A stretch of DNA of 64,000 bases from contig NC_090438.1 of NCBI RefSeq assembly GCF_031143425.1, positions 776,313,138 through 776,377,137 of the forward strand, written 5' to 3'. A model generated the notes under the pieces. The model ran no database searches. It saw nothing but the letters and a program-made list of their open reading frames with translations, and was not told where the DNA came from. The DNA comes from Pleurodeles waltl. Lineage: Eukaryota; Chordata; Amphibia; Caudata; Salamandridae. The translations under genes were made by a program, and so were the position numbers. Positions 47,178 through 56,636 of this stretch are shown piece by piece (the stretch's first letter is position 1; the number at the start of each line of letters is the position of its first letter).

Positions 47178-49894
47178 TGTAGTAAGTTGGCTTTGTAAAT
47201 ACTAGATCAAAGTGAGATATAGTGTGCACAGAGTTCAGGGGTTCCCCAGGGACTTAACAGAGAGTAAAGTAGATAACACTAATGCTCTCTTTTGTAGTAG
47301 AGTGGTCGAGCAGTAATGCTTATCAGAGGGTAGTGCAAGCACTTGTATACACACAGACAACAGAAGAACCATACACTCAATGATTTAACTCCAGACCAAT
47401 GTTTTTTATATAGCAAAAATATATTTTCTTAATTTATTTTTAGAATCACAAGATTCAAGTAGCGGGTAAGTACTTCGATAGATTTGTATTTCACACATGT
47501 ATCATCAGTACTTTGAAATCTATAAGTTTTACAGTTTTTGAACTATTGGCAATAATCTGTTTTAAAAATGGACACACTGCAATTTTCAGAAACAGTTTCT
47601 GGGGGAAGAAATGTTAGATTGTTTTACAGGTAAGTACAACACTTCCAGTTTCAGTCTCCGGGTTTTAGGAAGTCCACCGGTTGGGGTTCAAGTTAACGCC
47701 AAACAACCACCATCAGCAACATGGGGCCAGCCATGTGCAGAGCCCAAAGTTGAGCAATTTTAACATGGGCTCCTATGGAGACAGGAGGTACTCGGAATCA
47801 GGTCGGCCACAAGTAGGCACCAAACACACACCCTCAGCGGCACAGGGGTGGCCGGGTGCAGGGTGAAAACAGGATGTTGGGTTTCCAATGCTGGTTTATG
47901 AGGAGACCCCAGGGGTCACTCAGAGGCTGCAGGCGAGGTCCAGAGGGGAGTCTTGGGCACACCACTGGTTGGATAGGGAGGAGGGCCGCTTACGGAACGG
48001 GACTGCACCGGGTGTCGCACTCAGAGGCTGCAGGCTAGGTCCAGAGGGGAGTCTTGGGTACACCACTGGTTGGATAGGGAGGAGGGCCGCTTACTGAACG
48101 GGACTGCACCGGGTGTCGGTTTCTCTAAGGCCTGGGGGCCGCAGGTGCAGTGTACCTTTAGGCGTCGGATATCTTTGTCCAGAGCTTCACAGTCAGGGGA
48201 GTTCCCAGGATTCCCTCTGCAGGCGTAGTCATGGAGGGGTGGAGAGGTCAACCCAGAGTGGGCACTTGCTCGCAATTGCCGGGGGACCCTCTCTTGCCGG
48301 GGAACCCTCTCTTGCTGGGTGGACCACCTGGACACGGGTGGTGGGCGTCAGGTGCACAGGGGTCAGGACTCGCGCATCCAGAGTGCGGTGGGAGTCCTTG
48401 GCAGTAGATTTTCTTAGACGGGGCCGCTGTCCTCAGGAGTTCTTGGTCTTTTTGGGTGCAGGGCAGTCATCTGGAGCTGGGCAGAGTTTGCTGGTCCTGC
48501 TGGACGTATTGCTGGTCCTTTGCAGGTTCTTTGCAGCAGGAGACAGACTGGTAGGGCTGGGGTCAAAGCAGTTGTCGTCTTCCTTCTTCTCTGCTGGGGG
48601 TTCCGCTTAGCAGTCCTTCTTCTTCTTGTAAGGTCGCCAGGAATCTGGTGAGTTGGGTTCCGGGAAGTCCTTAAATACCAGATTCAGTGATGTTACAAGG
48701 GTCAGAGGGCAGTAGCCATTGGCTACTGTCCTTGAGGGTGGCTACATTCTCCTTGTGTCCACTCCCTTTAGGGAGGGGGGTCACATTCCTAACCCTATTG
48801 GTCCTGTCCTCAAAACCATGATGGAGGAATCTGCAAGGAGGGGGTCACTTCAACCCTGGACACATTAGGGGCGGTCCCAGATGAAGTGGTCCCCACTCCT
48901 TGTTTTCGTAGGTTTCCCTGCCGAACTGGCCGTCAATTGACTTGTCCGGGGGCACGGACATCTCCACTAGCTGGAGTGCACTGGGGCACTGTAACATGAG
49001 GCCTGAGCCTTTGAGGCTCACCGCCGGGTGTTACGGTTCCTGCAGGGGGGAGGTGTGAAGCACCTCCACCCAGAGCTGTCTTTGTTTCTGGCCTCAGTGA
49101 GCACAAAGGCCCTCATCACATGGGGTCAGAAACTCGCCTGCTAGGGCAGGCTGGCACAGACTAGTCAGTCCTACACTAGAGGATTGGGTAAAATACAGGG
49201 GACATCTCTAGGATGCCCTCTGTGTGCATTTTTTAAATAAATCCCACACTGGCATCAGTGGGGGTTTATTGTGCTGAGAAGTTTGATAGCAAACTTCCCA
49301 GTATTCAGTGAAGCCATTATGGATCTGTGGAGTTTGTAATGACAAACTCCTAGACCATATACTTAATATGGCAACACTGCACTCACAATGTCTAAGACTG
49401 GACTTAGACACTGTAGGGGCATATTGCTCATGCAGCTATGCCCTTACCTGTGGCATAGTGAACCCTGCCTTATGGCTGTAAGGCCAGCTTGAAGGGGTGA
49501 TTTACCTATGCCACAGGCAGTGTTTTGTGGGCATGGCACCCTGAGGGGGATGCCATGTCGACTTTGCTTTTTTCTCCCCACCAACACACACAATCTGCAA
49601 TGGCAGTATGCATGTGTCTGGTGAGGGGCCCCTTAGGGTGGCACAACCCATGCTGCAGCCCTTAGGGACCCTCATGGTCACAGGGCCCTTGGTACCACTG
49701 GCACCTTTTACTAGGGACTTATCTGTGTGCCACAGGTGTGCCAATCGTGGAAACAATGGTACATTTTTATGGAAAGAACACTGGTGGTGGGGCCTGGTTA
49801 CAGGATCCCAGCACACTCTCAGTCAAGTCAGCATCAATATCAAGCAAAAAGTGTGGGGGGGGGGGATAACTGCAACAAGTTCCAGTTTTCTACA
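47178..49894 (-). mobile_element. TG...CA-bounded element T1 (2.7 kb) in DIRS C1
   Basis: It starts TGTAGTAAGTTGGCTTTG and ends CCAGTTTTCTACA. The flanking 5-bp duplication has one mismatch: CCCGT (47173-47177) and CCAGT (49895-49899). It contains a private tandem duplication, two 101-bp units at 47917-48017 and 48018-48118 beginning CACTCAGAGGCTGCAGGC. No coding sequence. Confidence 0.85.
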
Positions 49895-49899
49895 CCAGT

Positions 49900-50343
49900 G
49901 GTAGGGTTTGGCTCAGAAGCTTTAGATTCTGAATGTGGCCAGCCTCACATCTTCAGATCTTTCTCCGAAGCCGCAGTTGACGTCGAGTGAGGCGTCCAGA
50001 CAGACTTAGAGGCACAGGGTTGTGAGGGTGTCAGGTCTAGCTCGGTAGATTGATGCCCATCCTCTCCTTGGCGCTGCACCATTGAAGTTAAGGTAATATG
50101 ACACCCTCTATGGTTCCGGAGGGTCTTCTTATTATGGAAAGCAAGACGCACCACACAAGATTCCTTGCAGTGATTCGGGGAGAGGCACAGGTTACAAACT
50201 TCGTGCAAGTCTATCTTGGGATCTTTGACATGGCAAAAACGGCAGTACCGAAAGGGAGTCTTTTCCAATACATGGACATTCTCAACCTTCAAAGGGATGG
50301 GATTCAAAGGGGCAGAACCCAGCTGAAAAATCTTTGACAACAA
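49900..50343 (-). pseudogene. DIRS gag, N-terminal part, copy C1
   Basis: The frame 50343-49945 carries a zinc-binding head of a different spelling from subfamily A: YCRFCHVKDPKIDLHEVCNL, followed by C and N-H-C-K-E-S-C. This is C-x2-C ... H-x2-C-x2-C ... H-C-x3-C, with the same order of Cys/His as A1. It then continues into an acidic/Ser region. It is separated from the C-terminal gag (40126-40920) by the A2 and T1 insertions. The 5' leader and right terminal repeat occupy 50344-50642. Confidence 0.75.
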
Positions 50344-50640
50344 AGAAATGGCATTGAAGTATCACCGGATGGTATATCGGTGAGAAAGTGGGATTGCTTG
50401 GACCAACAAGGTTTGGTGCATAAGGCCCAACAAGAACACCAGGAGGCGTCAAACCAGAGCTCCCGGAGCAAAAGTATCCGAGTAGGGAGCCAATGCCCAT
50501 GTGCATTGTCGACAATAGGTGGGGGTCACCACCCTCCAAAAGACTTCGGCGAGCAAAAATAAGTTGCACGCATTCAAGGCCAAGACAAGATGGCGGAAGT
50601 ATGCATAGTATGTGTATCTACAACTACACATGCCACAAAC

Positions 50641-50853
50641 GAACGAGTTACTTACCTTCGGTAACGACTTTTCTGGTGGATACATTAGCTACCTGTGGAT
50701 TCCTCACCTGATGAATACTCCCATGGCGCCAGCATTTGACGGAAATCTTCTTACTAGTCTCTGCACGTCGACGAGGACGTCACTCTAGCCCACGCGACGC
50801 CGTCTGACGTCATACAGGCAATAAGAAGTCCTCGCCGACGTGCCGATGACAGT
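50641..50853. repeat. A1 left inverted terminal repeat
   Basis: Bases 50689-50853 are the exact reverse complement of 56457-56621 (165 of 165 by direct reading). The outermost 48 bases (50641-50688) have no partner in the right repeat. They are copied in inverted orientation only in the internal complementary region. Confidence 0.95.
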
Positions 50854-50869
50854 ACCAACATTTTTTACG

Positions 50870-51130
50870 TGCATGAGAATAATAATAATAACCCAATGCA
50901 ATGAAAGAGCAAAGCAACATCTCTTAATATTGTAAATCACACAACATTGCAATAAAATAGCTGTAGATTTAATATAACCTTTTTTTTTTTTTAAACAAAT
51001 AAATATATTTATACATACGAATCATGTATATACCCAATATATATATAGATTTATATATAAATATACACATATATACAAATATCATACATGCAAAATGTAT
51101 TGCAACTTTGAAGACCAAAAGGAGCACACT
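50870..51130. other. AT-rich spacer with TA-repeat in A1
   Basis: Low-complexity sequence: AATAATAATAATA, a run of 12 T, and long alternating TA tracts. It lies between the left repeat and the internal complementary region, i.e. in the 3' untranslated part of the element. It may supply transcription-termination or poly(A) functions: TTTATT / AATAAA words occur on both strands (e.g. AATAAA at 50951-50956). Confidence 0.5.
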
Positions 51131-51180
51131 CAAGGATTGCTTGGAGAGAACAAAAAGGCAACGGGGAGGCGGGTGGGACC

Positions 51181-51290
51181 GTGAGGAATCCACAGGTAGC
51201 TAATGTATCCACCAGAAAAGTCGTTACCGAAGGTAAGTAACTCGTTCTTCTGATGGATACAACTACCTGTGGATTCCTCACCTGATGAAT
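51181..51290. repeat. A1 internal complementary region
   Basis: 51181-51247 is the exact reverse complement of the left end (50641-50707). 51248-51290 is the exact reverse complement of the right end (56594-56636). The two abut with no extra base. In DIRS elements this region templates joining of the two ends during reverse transcription to a circle. Here it also fixes both element borders to the base. Confidence 0.95.
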
Positions 51291-51335
51291 AGAGTCCCAA
51301 AGCAGTACCACGCCCGGCGGTGGGTGCCTAAATGG

Positions 51336-52514
51336 TCAAACCAAGAAATCCTGCAGCACTGACCGTGCAAAATGACCGTCCCTTCTGACCTCAGAGTCCA
51401 AACAGTAATGTTTCACAAAAGTGTGAAGGGACGACCAAGTTGCGGCCTTGCAGATGTCAACCACAGGAACACCCCTGGCCAAGGCCGAAGAGGCCGACTT
51501 AGCTCTGGTGGAGTGAGCTCTAATGCCCTCAGGCGGATCCTTCTTTGCCAAAGAGTAACAGATTTTAATGCAAAGAACAACCCACCTGGAGAGTGTTCTG
51601 TTGTGGACTGCCTTTCCTCTCCTCTTGCCCACGTATCCGACAAACAGCTGATCCTCCAGCCTGATATCCTTCATTCTGTCGATATAGAAGCTCAACGCCC
51701 TTTTTGGGTCCAGGCGATGTAGTCTTTCTTCCTCCTTTGAAGGATGAGGCGGAGGATAAAACGTGGACAAAGTGATTGTCTGAGCCAAATGGAAGGGTGA
51801 AACAACCTTCGGAAGGAAAGCAGCCTTGGTCCTCAACACCACCTTATCCCCATAAAACATTATATAAGGGGGTTTAACCGATAAGGCCTGCAACTCACTC
51901 ACTCTCCTTGCAGATGTTATAGCTACCAGGAATACTGTTTTAATAACCAAATACCTTAAGGGGCAAGAATGCATAGGCTCAAAAGGGGACCCCATAAGGA
52001 AAGTCAGGACCAAGGACAAATCCCATTGAGGCATAACGAATGGTTTTGGAGGATATTGATTCAGAAGACCTTTCAAGAATCTGAGAACAATAGGGGATTT
52101 AAATAACGATGGTTGGTCTGGAAGACAAATGAAGGCTGACAAGGCCGACAAATAACCCTTAATGGTAGCTACTGCACAACCTTTCTGCGCTAGAGACAGT
52201 GCAAAAGACAAAACATGTGACAGATGAGCATGTAAGGGATCAATCTGTCTCTCTCCACACCACATAACAAATTTAGACCACCTATTAGCGTAGATAGATT
52301 TAGTGGAGTGTCGCCTGGCCGCTAAGATAACATCCACTACATCAGGCGGGAGAGAGAAGGAACTCAGGTTGCCCCGTTCAATCTCCAAGCATGTAGGTGC
52401 AGACTCTGGAGGTTGGGGTGTAAAACCTGCCCCTGCGACTGCGAGAGGAGGTCTGCCCTGAGAGGGAGACGGAGCGGAGGGCACAGTGAGAGTTGGAGAA
52501 GGTCGGAGTACCAT
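51336..52514 (-). CDS. DIRS tyrosine recombinase (integrase), copy A1
   Basis: 392 residues from the ATG at 52514. This start is chosen because homology with the other copies begins just after it; the frame is open far upstream (to 54209). The N-terminal half has a SAM-like core-binding region (STKSIYANRWSKFVMWC, residues 70-86; VATIKGYLSALSAF, 115-128). The catalytic half shows SARRVSELQA (Arg204), H334-S-T-R337 in RAHSTRAKSA, and Tyr370 in FVKHYCLDSE. These are the R, H-x-x-R and Y of tyrosine recombinases. The enzyme would integrate the circular DNA copy without target duplication. It overlaps the 3' end of the RT-RNase H ORF by 151 nt. All catalytic residues are present, so activity is plausible. 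Confidence 0.95.
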   Translation of the reverse strand: MVLRPSPTLTVPSAPSPSQGRPPLAVAGAGFTPQPPESAPTCLEIERGNLSSFSLPPDVVDVILAARRHSTKSIYANRWSKFVMWCGERQIDPLHAHLSHVLSFALSLAQKGCAVATIKGYLSALSAFICLPDQPSLFKSPIVLRFLKGLLNQYPPKPFVMPQWDLSLVLTFLMGSPFEPMHSCPLRYLVIKTVFLVAITSARRVSELQALSVKPPYIMFYGDKVVLRTKAAFLPKVVSPFHLAQTITLSTFYPPPHPSKEEERLHRLDPKRALSFYIDRMKDIRLEDQLFVGYVGKRRGKAVHNRTLSRWVVLCIKICYSLAKKDPPEGIRAHSTRAKSASSALARGVPVVDICKAATWSSLHTFVKHYCLDSEVRRDGHFARSVLQDFLV

Positions 52515-54451
52515 ACCCTCCTTGGCCAATCCGGAGCTATTAAGATGACTTGGGCCCGGTCTTGGCGAATTTTCCTCAACACTCGAGGAATCAAGGGTAT
52601 GGGGGGAAACGCGTAAAGCAACTGGTCGCACCAGGTTATCTGAAACGCGTCCCCCAACGCTCCCTGCATCGGATACTGGAGGCTGCAGAATAACGGGCAA
52701 TGCGCGTTCTCCCGAGTGGCAAACAGATCTATCCGAGGAAACCCCCACATCTGGAAGATTAAACAGACTTGATCTGGATGGAGACGCCACTCGTGGTCTG
52801 CCGAGAATTGGCGACTGAGACTGTCCGCACGTACATTCAAGACCCCGGCCAGATGATTTGCCACCAAGCAAATCTGATGGTCCTTTGCCCAGGACCATAG
52901 CCGAAGAGCTTCTCTGCAGAGAAGGTACGACCCTACTCCTCCCTGTTTGTTTATGTACCACATCGTGGTAGTATTGTCCGTCAGGACCTGTACCGACTGA
53001 CCATGAAGGGATGGGAGGAAGGCCTTGAGAGCCAAACGTACAGCCCGTAACTCCAACAGATTGATATGAAACACCTGTTCCTCTGGAGACCAAAGCCCTT
53101 TGATCTCCAGATCCCCCAGATGAGCTCCCCATCCTAGGGTGGAGGCATCCGTTATTACCGTGGCCACTGGTGGCGACTGCGCGAACGGCTTCCCCTGTGA
53201 AAGATTGTTGCCCGCAATCCACCACTTCAATTCCACAGCAGCATCTCTGGAGATCTTGACAGTACCTTCTAAATCTCCCTTGTGTTGAGACCACTGCCTT
53301 CGGAGGCACCACTGAAGAGCCCTCATGTGCCAGCGAGCATGCGTGACCAACAGAATGCAGGAGGCGAACAGACCGAGCAGACGAAGGACCTTGAGGACTG
53401 GAACTACCGCTCCATTTCGAAACATTGGAACCAATTCCTGAATATCTTGAATCCGCTGAGGCGGAGGAAAGGCTCGACTCAATGTTGTATCCAGTACTGC
53501 CCCTATGAACAGGAGGCGCTGAGAGGGCTCCAGGTGAGATTTGGGCACGTTCACCGAAAAGCCCAGGTCGAACAACAACTGGGTTGTTGACTGCAGATGA
53601 TGCGACACAAGCTCCGGGGACTTGGCTTTGATCAACCAGTCGTCCAAGTAAGGGAATACTGCTATCCCCTTCCTTCTGAGCTCCGCCGCAACCACTGACA
53701 TCACCTTTGTGAAGACTCGAGGTGCTGAAGTAAGACCAAACGGGAGGACCGCAAACTGATAGTGCTGCGACCCTACCACAAACCGGAGATACTTCCTGTG
53801 CGACTTGAGTATCGGGATATGAAAGTAAGCATCCTGCAAGTCGACAGACACCATCCAATCTTCCTTGTTCAACGCCAAAAGCACCTGTGCTAGGGTCAGC
53901 ATCTTGAACTTTTCCTGTTTGAGGAACCAATTCAAGATCCTCAGATCCAGGATTGGTCTCAACTGACCATCCTTTTTGGGAATCAGGAAGTATCTTGAGT
54001 AACAACCTCGACCCTTTTCCTGCTCTGGGACCAACTCTACCGCGCCCTTTGAAAGGAGGACTTGAACCTCCTGTTCTAGCAACAGGAGGTGTTCTTCTGA
54101 ACAATAAGATGGGCGGGGCGGGATGAGGGGCGGGAACTCCCGAAAGGGAAGGGCGTAGCCTTTTCCCACAATGCCGAGAACCCAAGTGTCCGTTGTGATA
54201 GACTTCCACTTGTGGAGAAAACGCTGTAATCTTCCCCCTACAGGAGAGGAGTGAGTGGGAAACGGTGGAAGCCTAAGGCTGCTTCCCCTGCTGCACCCCT
54301 CCAGAGGACGAGGAAGAGGCAGAGTGCTGTTGAGAGGCTCCTCTGGTACGGACCCCACCCCTCCCCCTCCCTCTAAATGACCTATAGGGGAGGGAAGAGG
54401 CGGGTTGCTGGAACCTCCCCTGAAAGGAAGAGGAATAAGAGCCACGCCCAA
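52364..54451 (-). CDS. DIRS reverse transcriptase-RNase H, copy A1
   Basis: 695 codons, overlapping the gag 3' end by 179 nt; the true translation start is uncertain. RT spans about residues 145-325: GCYSRYFLIPKKDGQLRPIL, VSVDLQDAYFHIP (Asp204/207), LPFGLTSAPRVF, and FPYLDDWLIK with catalytic Asp270-Asp271. RNase H follows with ITDAST (Asp435), NLLELRAV (Glu467), TDNTTTMW (Asp492) and RADSLS (Asp543), all four acidic positions kept. The C-terminal part (551-695; WRLHPDQV, IDLFATREN, VILIAPDWPRRVWY) is the extra domain typical of DIRS polyproteins after RNase H. It copies the element RNA into DNA, probably in cytoplasmic or nuclear particles with Gag. No damage seen. Confidence 0.95.
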   Translation of the reverse strand: MGVALIPLPFRGGSSNPPLPSPIGHLEGGGGVGSVPEEPLNSTLPLPRPLEGCSRGSSLRLPPFPTHSSPVGGRLQRFLHKWKSITTDTWVLGIVGKGYALPFREFPPLIPPRPSYCSEEHLLLLEQEVQVLLSKGAVELVPEQEKGRGCYSRYFLIPKKDGQLRPILDLRILNWFLKQEKFKMLTLAQVLLALNKEDWMVSVDLQDAYFHIPILKSHRKYLRFVVGSQHYQFAVLPFGLTSAPRVFTKVMSVVAAELRRKGIAVFPYLDDWLIKAKSPELVSHHLQSTTQLLFDLGFSVNVPKSHLEPSQRLLFIGAVLDTTLSRAFPPPQRIQDIQELVPMFRNGAVVPVLKVLRLLGLFASCILLVTHARWHMRALQWCLRRQWSQHKGDLEGTVKISRDAAVELKWWIAGNNLSQGKPFAQSPPVATVITDASTLGWGAHLGDLEIKGLWSPEEQVFHINLLELRAVRLALKAFLPSLHGQSVQVLTDNTTTMWYINKQGGVGSYLLCREALRLWSWAKDHQICLVANHLAGVLNVRADSLSRQFSADHEWRLHPDQVCLIFQMWGFPRIDLFATRENAHCPLFCSLQYPMQGALGDAFQITWCDQLLYAFPPIPLIPRVLRKIRQDRAQVILIAPDWPRRVWYSDLLQLSLCPPLRLPLRADLLSQSQGQVLHPNLQSLHLHAWRLNGAT

Positions 54452-56354
54452 ATCCCCGAAACCTCCTGAAAATTCTAGAAGAGGCAGAGGAAGAAGGAGC
54501 TTGCAGTCCTAACGATTTGGCTGTGGCTCTGCTCTCCTTAAATCGTTCCAAGGCTGAATCTGCCTTGGCTCCAAACAGTCTGTCCCCATCAAACGGGAGG
54601 TCCAGCAGGGTCGACTGCACATCCGCAGAGAACCCTGAGTTTCGGAGCCAGGCCTGTCTTCTTGCCACCACAGCCGTGCCCATCGCCCTGGCCACCGAGT
54701 CGGTCGTGTCCAGCCCAGACTGGATAATCTGGGTCGCGGCAGCCTGGGCGTCCGAGACCACATCCAAAAGACCCTGGGGAAGCTCCGTGAATGAAGACGA
54801 AATATCATCCATCAGCGCATGGATGTACCTCCCCAGAATGCACGTGGCGTTGGTGGCCTTCAACGCCAAACTGCATGACGAAAATATTTTCTTGGACTGC
54901 GCATCCAGTTTCTTGGAGTCTCTGTCTCCAGGCACCGTCGGGAAGGAACCAGGCGCTGACTTTGAGGAACAGGAGGCTTGCACCACCAAGCTCTCCGGCG
55001 TAGGGTGTCTAGAGAGAAAGCCAGGGTCAGATGGTGCAGCTCGATACCTCCTGGCCACAGCCCTATGAACGGCCGAGGAAGACACCGGCTTCTTCCACAC
55101 CTCCAACACCGGATCCAGCAAAGCCTCATTAAATGGCAAGAGAGGCTCAGCTGCAGCAGAGGCCGGATGCAATACCTCTGTCAGCAAATTCTGCTTTGCC
55201 TCTGCCACCGGCAAAGGCAGGTCCAAAAAGCTCGCTGCCTTCCTCACCACAGCATGAAAGGAAGCAGCCTCCTCCGTATATTCCCCTGGAGATGAAAGGT
55301 CCCACTCAGGGGAAGTGTCCAGCCCACTGGCTGTATCCAGACCATGCAGTCCGTCTCCAGAGTCCTCAATCTCTCCCTCCTCTAGGACTCGCTGGTACTC
55401 TTGCTCTTCTAAAAGACGGAGAGCACGCCTCCTCGAATGAAGTCTCTCCTCGATACGCGGAGTCGACATGGCCTCCGCCGACGTCGAAGAACGGCGCCGA
55501 TCTCCAGAAGCATCTGACGCCGCGTCCGGCGCCACAGGCAGCTTCGGCGCCGAGGCAGGAGCCGGAGGACGAGGTCTTGGAGCCGATGGACCAACCGGAG
55601 TCACAGGGCAAAATCCTGACTTCGACGGAGGGGCAACCGACGCCGGCACCGGCGCCGAGCCCACATTCCCAAAAGGGAGAAAGGGCATAAAGGGTGCCGG
55701 CCGAAGAGGCGCAGGATCACCCAACGAAAAGGCCAAGGGCCCCGAAGGACCAGCCGGAGCAGCTCCTGGAGCCATCTGCTGAAAGATGGTATACATCGCA
55801 TTAAGAAACGCGGTACTATCGGCTCCAGGAGTGGGAAAAGCCGGATACTGGGGTGCCTGGATCGAGGGCGACCCCGACGCCGGCCTCGACGTCTGCGACG
55901 CCGGAGAAAACACAAGAGGCTGCACCACCTCAATCACTGACGCCTGACCAGGTGAAGTCGGTGACGCCGGAGAGGGCAACGGCGTCGATGGATGCGGCGT
56001 GACCGTGGGGCTGACCTCCCAAGTCCTCCGACGCCGAGCCGAAGGTGACCTCGAATGAGACTCCTTGCTGGAGTGACGTCGTGAGTCTCTACGGCGCCGG
56101 GAGTCTCGATGACGCCGGTGAGACCTTGGCGAAGAAGACTTCTTATGATGTTTCTCCTTCTTCTTTGACTTTGCCATGAATAACTTGGCCTCGCGCTCTT
56201 TGAGGGCCTTCGGATTCATGTGTTGACATGAATCGCAAGTCGAGACGTCGTGGTCGGAGCTCAAACACCATAGACAGTCGGAGTGAGGATCTGTAACTGA
56301 CATCTTGCCCCCACACTCTCGACAGGGCTTGAAACCCGACTTCCTCTGAGACAT
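54273..56354 (-). CDS. DIRS Gag-like protein, copy A1
   Basis: 693 residues from the ATG at 56354. The frame extends 30 codons further upstream, but this ATG (context AACAATGT) begins the motif conserved in copies A2 and B1. Residues 11-43 form a Cys/His head: C11, C14, H24, C27, C30, H35, C40, C43. Residues about 64-112 are Lys/Arg/Ser-rich with RS/SR repeats. The middle is Pro/Ala-rich. A conserved core (about 375-640) includes GLDTASGLDTSPEWDLSSPG, RRQAWLRNSGFSADVQ and DLPFDGDRLFGAKADSALER. The tail is RG-rich (FRGFGRGSY, RGRGRGGVRTRG). Likely an RNA-binding structural protein of the element. Intact. Confidence 0.9.
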   Translation of the reverse strand: MSQRKSGFKPCRECGGKMSVTDPHSDCLWCLSSDHDVSTCDSCQHMNPKALKEREAKLFMAKSKKKEKHHKKSSSPRSHRRHRDSRRRRDSRRHSSKESHSRSPSARRRRTWEVSPTVTPHPSTPLPSPASPTSPGQASVIEVVQPLVFSPASQTSRPASGSPSIQAPQYPAFPTPGADSTAFLNAMYTIFQQMAPGAAPAGPSGPLAFSLGDPAPLRPAPFMPFLPFGNVGSAPVPASVAPPSKSGFCPVTPVGPSAPRPRPPAPASAPKLPVAPDAASDASGDRRRSSTSAEAMSTPRIEERLHSRRRALRLLEEQEYQRVLEEGEIEDSGDGLHGLDTASGLDTSPEWDLSSPGEYTEEAASFHAVVRKAASFLDLPLPVAEAKQNLLTEVLHPASAAAEPLLPFNEALLDPVLEVWKKPVSSSAVHRAVARRYRAAPSDPGFLSRHPTPESLVVQASCSSKSAPGSFPTVPGDRDSKKLDAQSKKIFSSCSLALKATNATCILGRYIHALMDDISSSFTELPQGLLDVVSDAQAAATQIIQSGLDTTDSVARAMGTAVVARRQAWLRNSGFSADVQSTLLDLPFDGDRLFGAKADSALERFKESRATAKSLGLQAPSSSASSRIFRRFRGFGRGSYSSSFQGRFQQPASSLPYRSFRGRGRGGVRTRGASQQHSASSSSSGGVQQGKQP

Positions 56355-56456
56355 TGTTACCGCAGAGAAGACTACGCAGCAGACAATACACTGTAACCAC
56401 GAAGGTAACAGTAACTCCCTCGAAGATAACCGTTTCGAATGCACGGAAAAAAGGGA

Positions 56457-56636
56457 ACTGTCATCGGCACGTCGGCGAGGACTTCTTATTGCCTGTATGA
56501 CGTCAGACGGCGTCGCGTGGGCTAGAGTGACGTCCTCGTCGACGTGCAGAGACTAGTAAGAAGATTTCCGTCAAATGCTGGCGCCATGGGAGTATTCATC
56601 AGGTGAGGAATCCACAGGTAGTTGTATCCATCAGAA
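56457..56636. repeat. A1 right inverted terminal repeat
   Basis: Partner of 50689-50853, identical over 165 bases, plus a 15-base outer segment ending CATCAGAA. Because the element is transcribed on the minus strand, this is its 5' end and should contain the promoter. No clear TATA box is visible; the core is GC-rich with several GACGTC/ACGTCA (CRE-like) words. Confidence 0.92.

Larger units (their letters stand above)
35053..50642 (-). mobile_element. DIRS retrotransposon copy C1 (divergent subfamily, three insertions)
   Basis: The left end (about 35053) reads GGAAAATGTTACTTACTC. The right end (about 50600-50642) finishes ACTACACATGCCACAAACGA. The internal complementary region at about 35385-35465 joins the complement of both ends (GGGTAACGTTTTCC, then GTTCGTGGCATGTAAAGC). 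Removing a T2 (38106-40120), DIRS A2 (40921-47152) and a T1 (47178-49894) leaves about 4.6 kb of C1. That remainder has recombinase, RT and gag in the normal order. Its termini and proteins differ clearly from subfamilies A and B. Confidence 0.8.
50641..56636 (-). mobile_element. Complete DIRS retrotransposon copy A1, all ORFs open
   Basis: A 5,996-bp element coding on the minus strand. Ends: GAACGAGTTACTTACC (50641) and GTATCCATCAGAA (56636). It carries inverted terminal repeats identical over 165 bases, an exact internal complementary region, and gag, RT-RNase H and recombinase ORFs without a stop or frameshift. It abuts the right end of copy C1 on one side and lies 80 bp from the kdm1b-like exon on the other. 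No target duplication is visible, as expected for integration by a tyrosine recombinase. Low decay means it is the youngest DIRS here and possibly still mobile. Confidence 0.95.

Noticed and set aside
50985..51070. TA-rich tract of DIRS A1 as a replication origin
   Set aside because: Simple-sequence AT tract in a non-coding spacer, with nothing specific supporting origin function.
52514..54209. Treating the entire 957-codon frame as one recombinase protein
   Set aside because: The upstream 565 codons overlap RT-RNase H in another frame and have no recombinase homology. I annotate only the part with recognised domains and list the open frame as a finding.
55133..55690. 185-codon plus-strand frame, Pro/Gln/Ser-rich
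   Set aside because: Antisense shadow of the gag gene of DIRS A1. The codon bias of gag keeps the opposite strand open.
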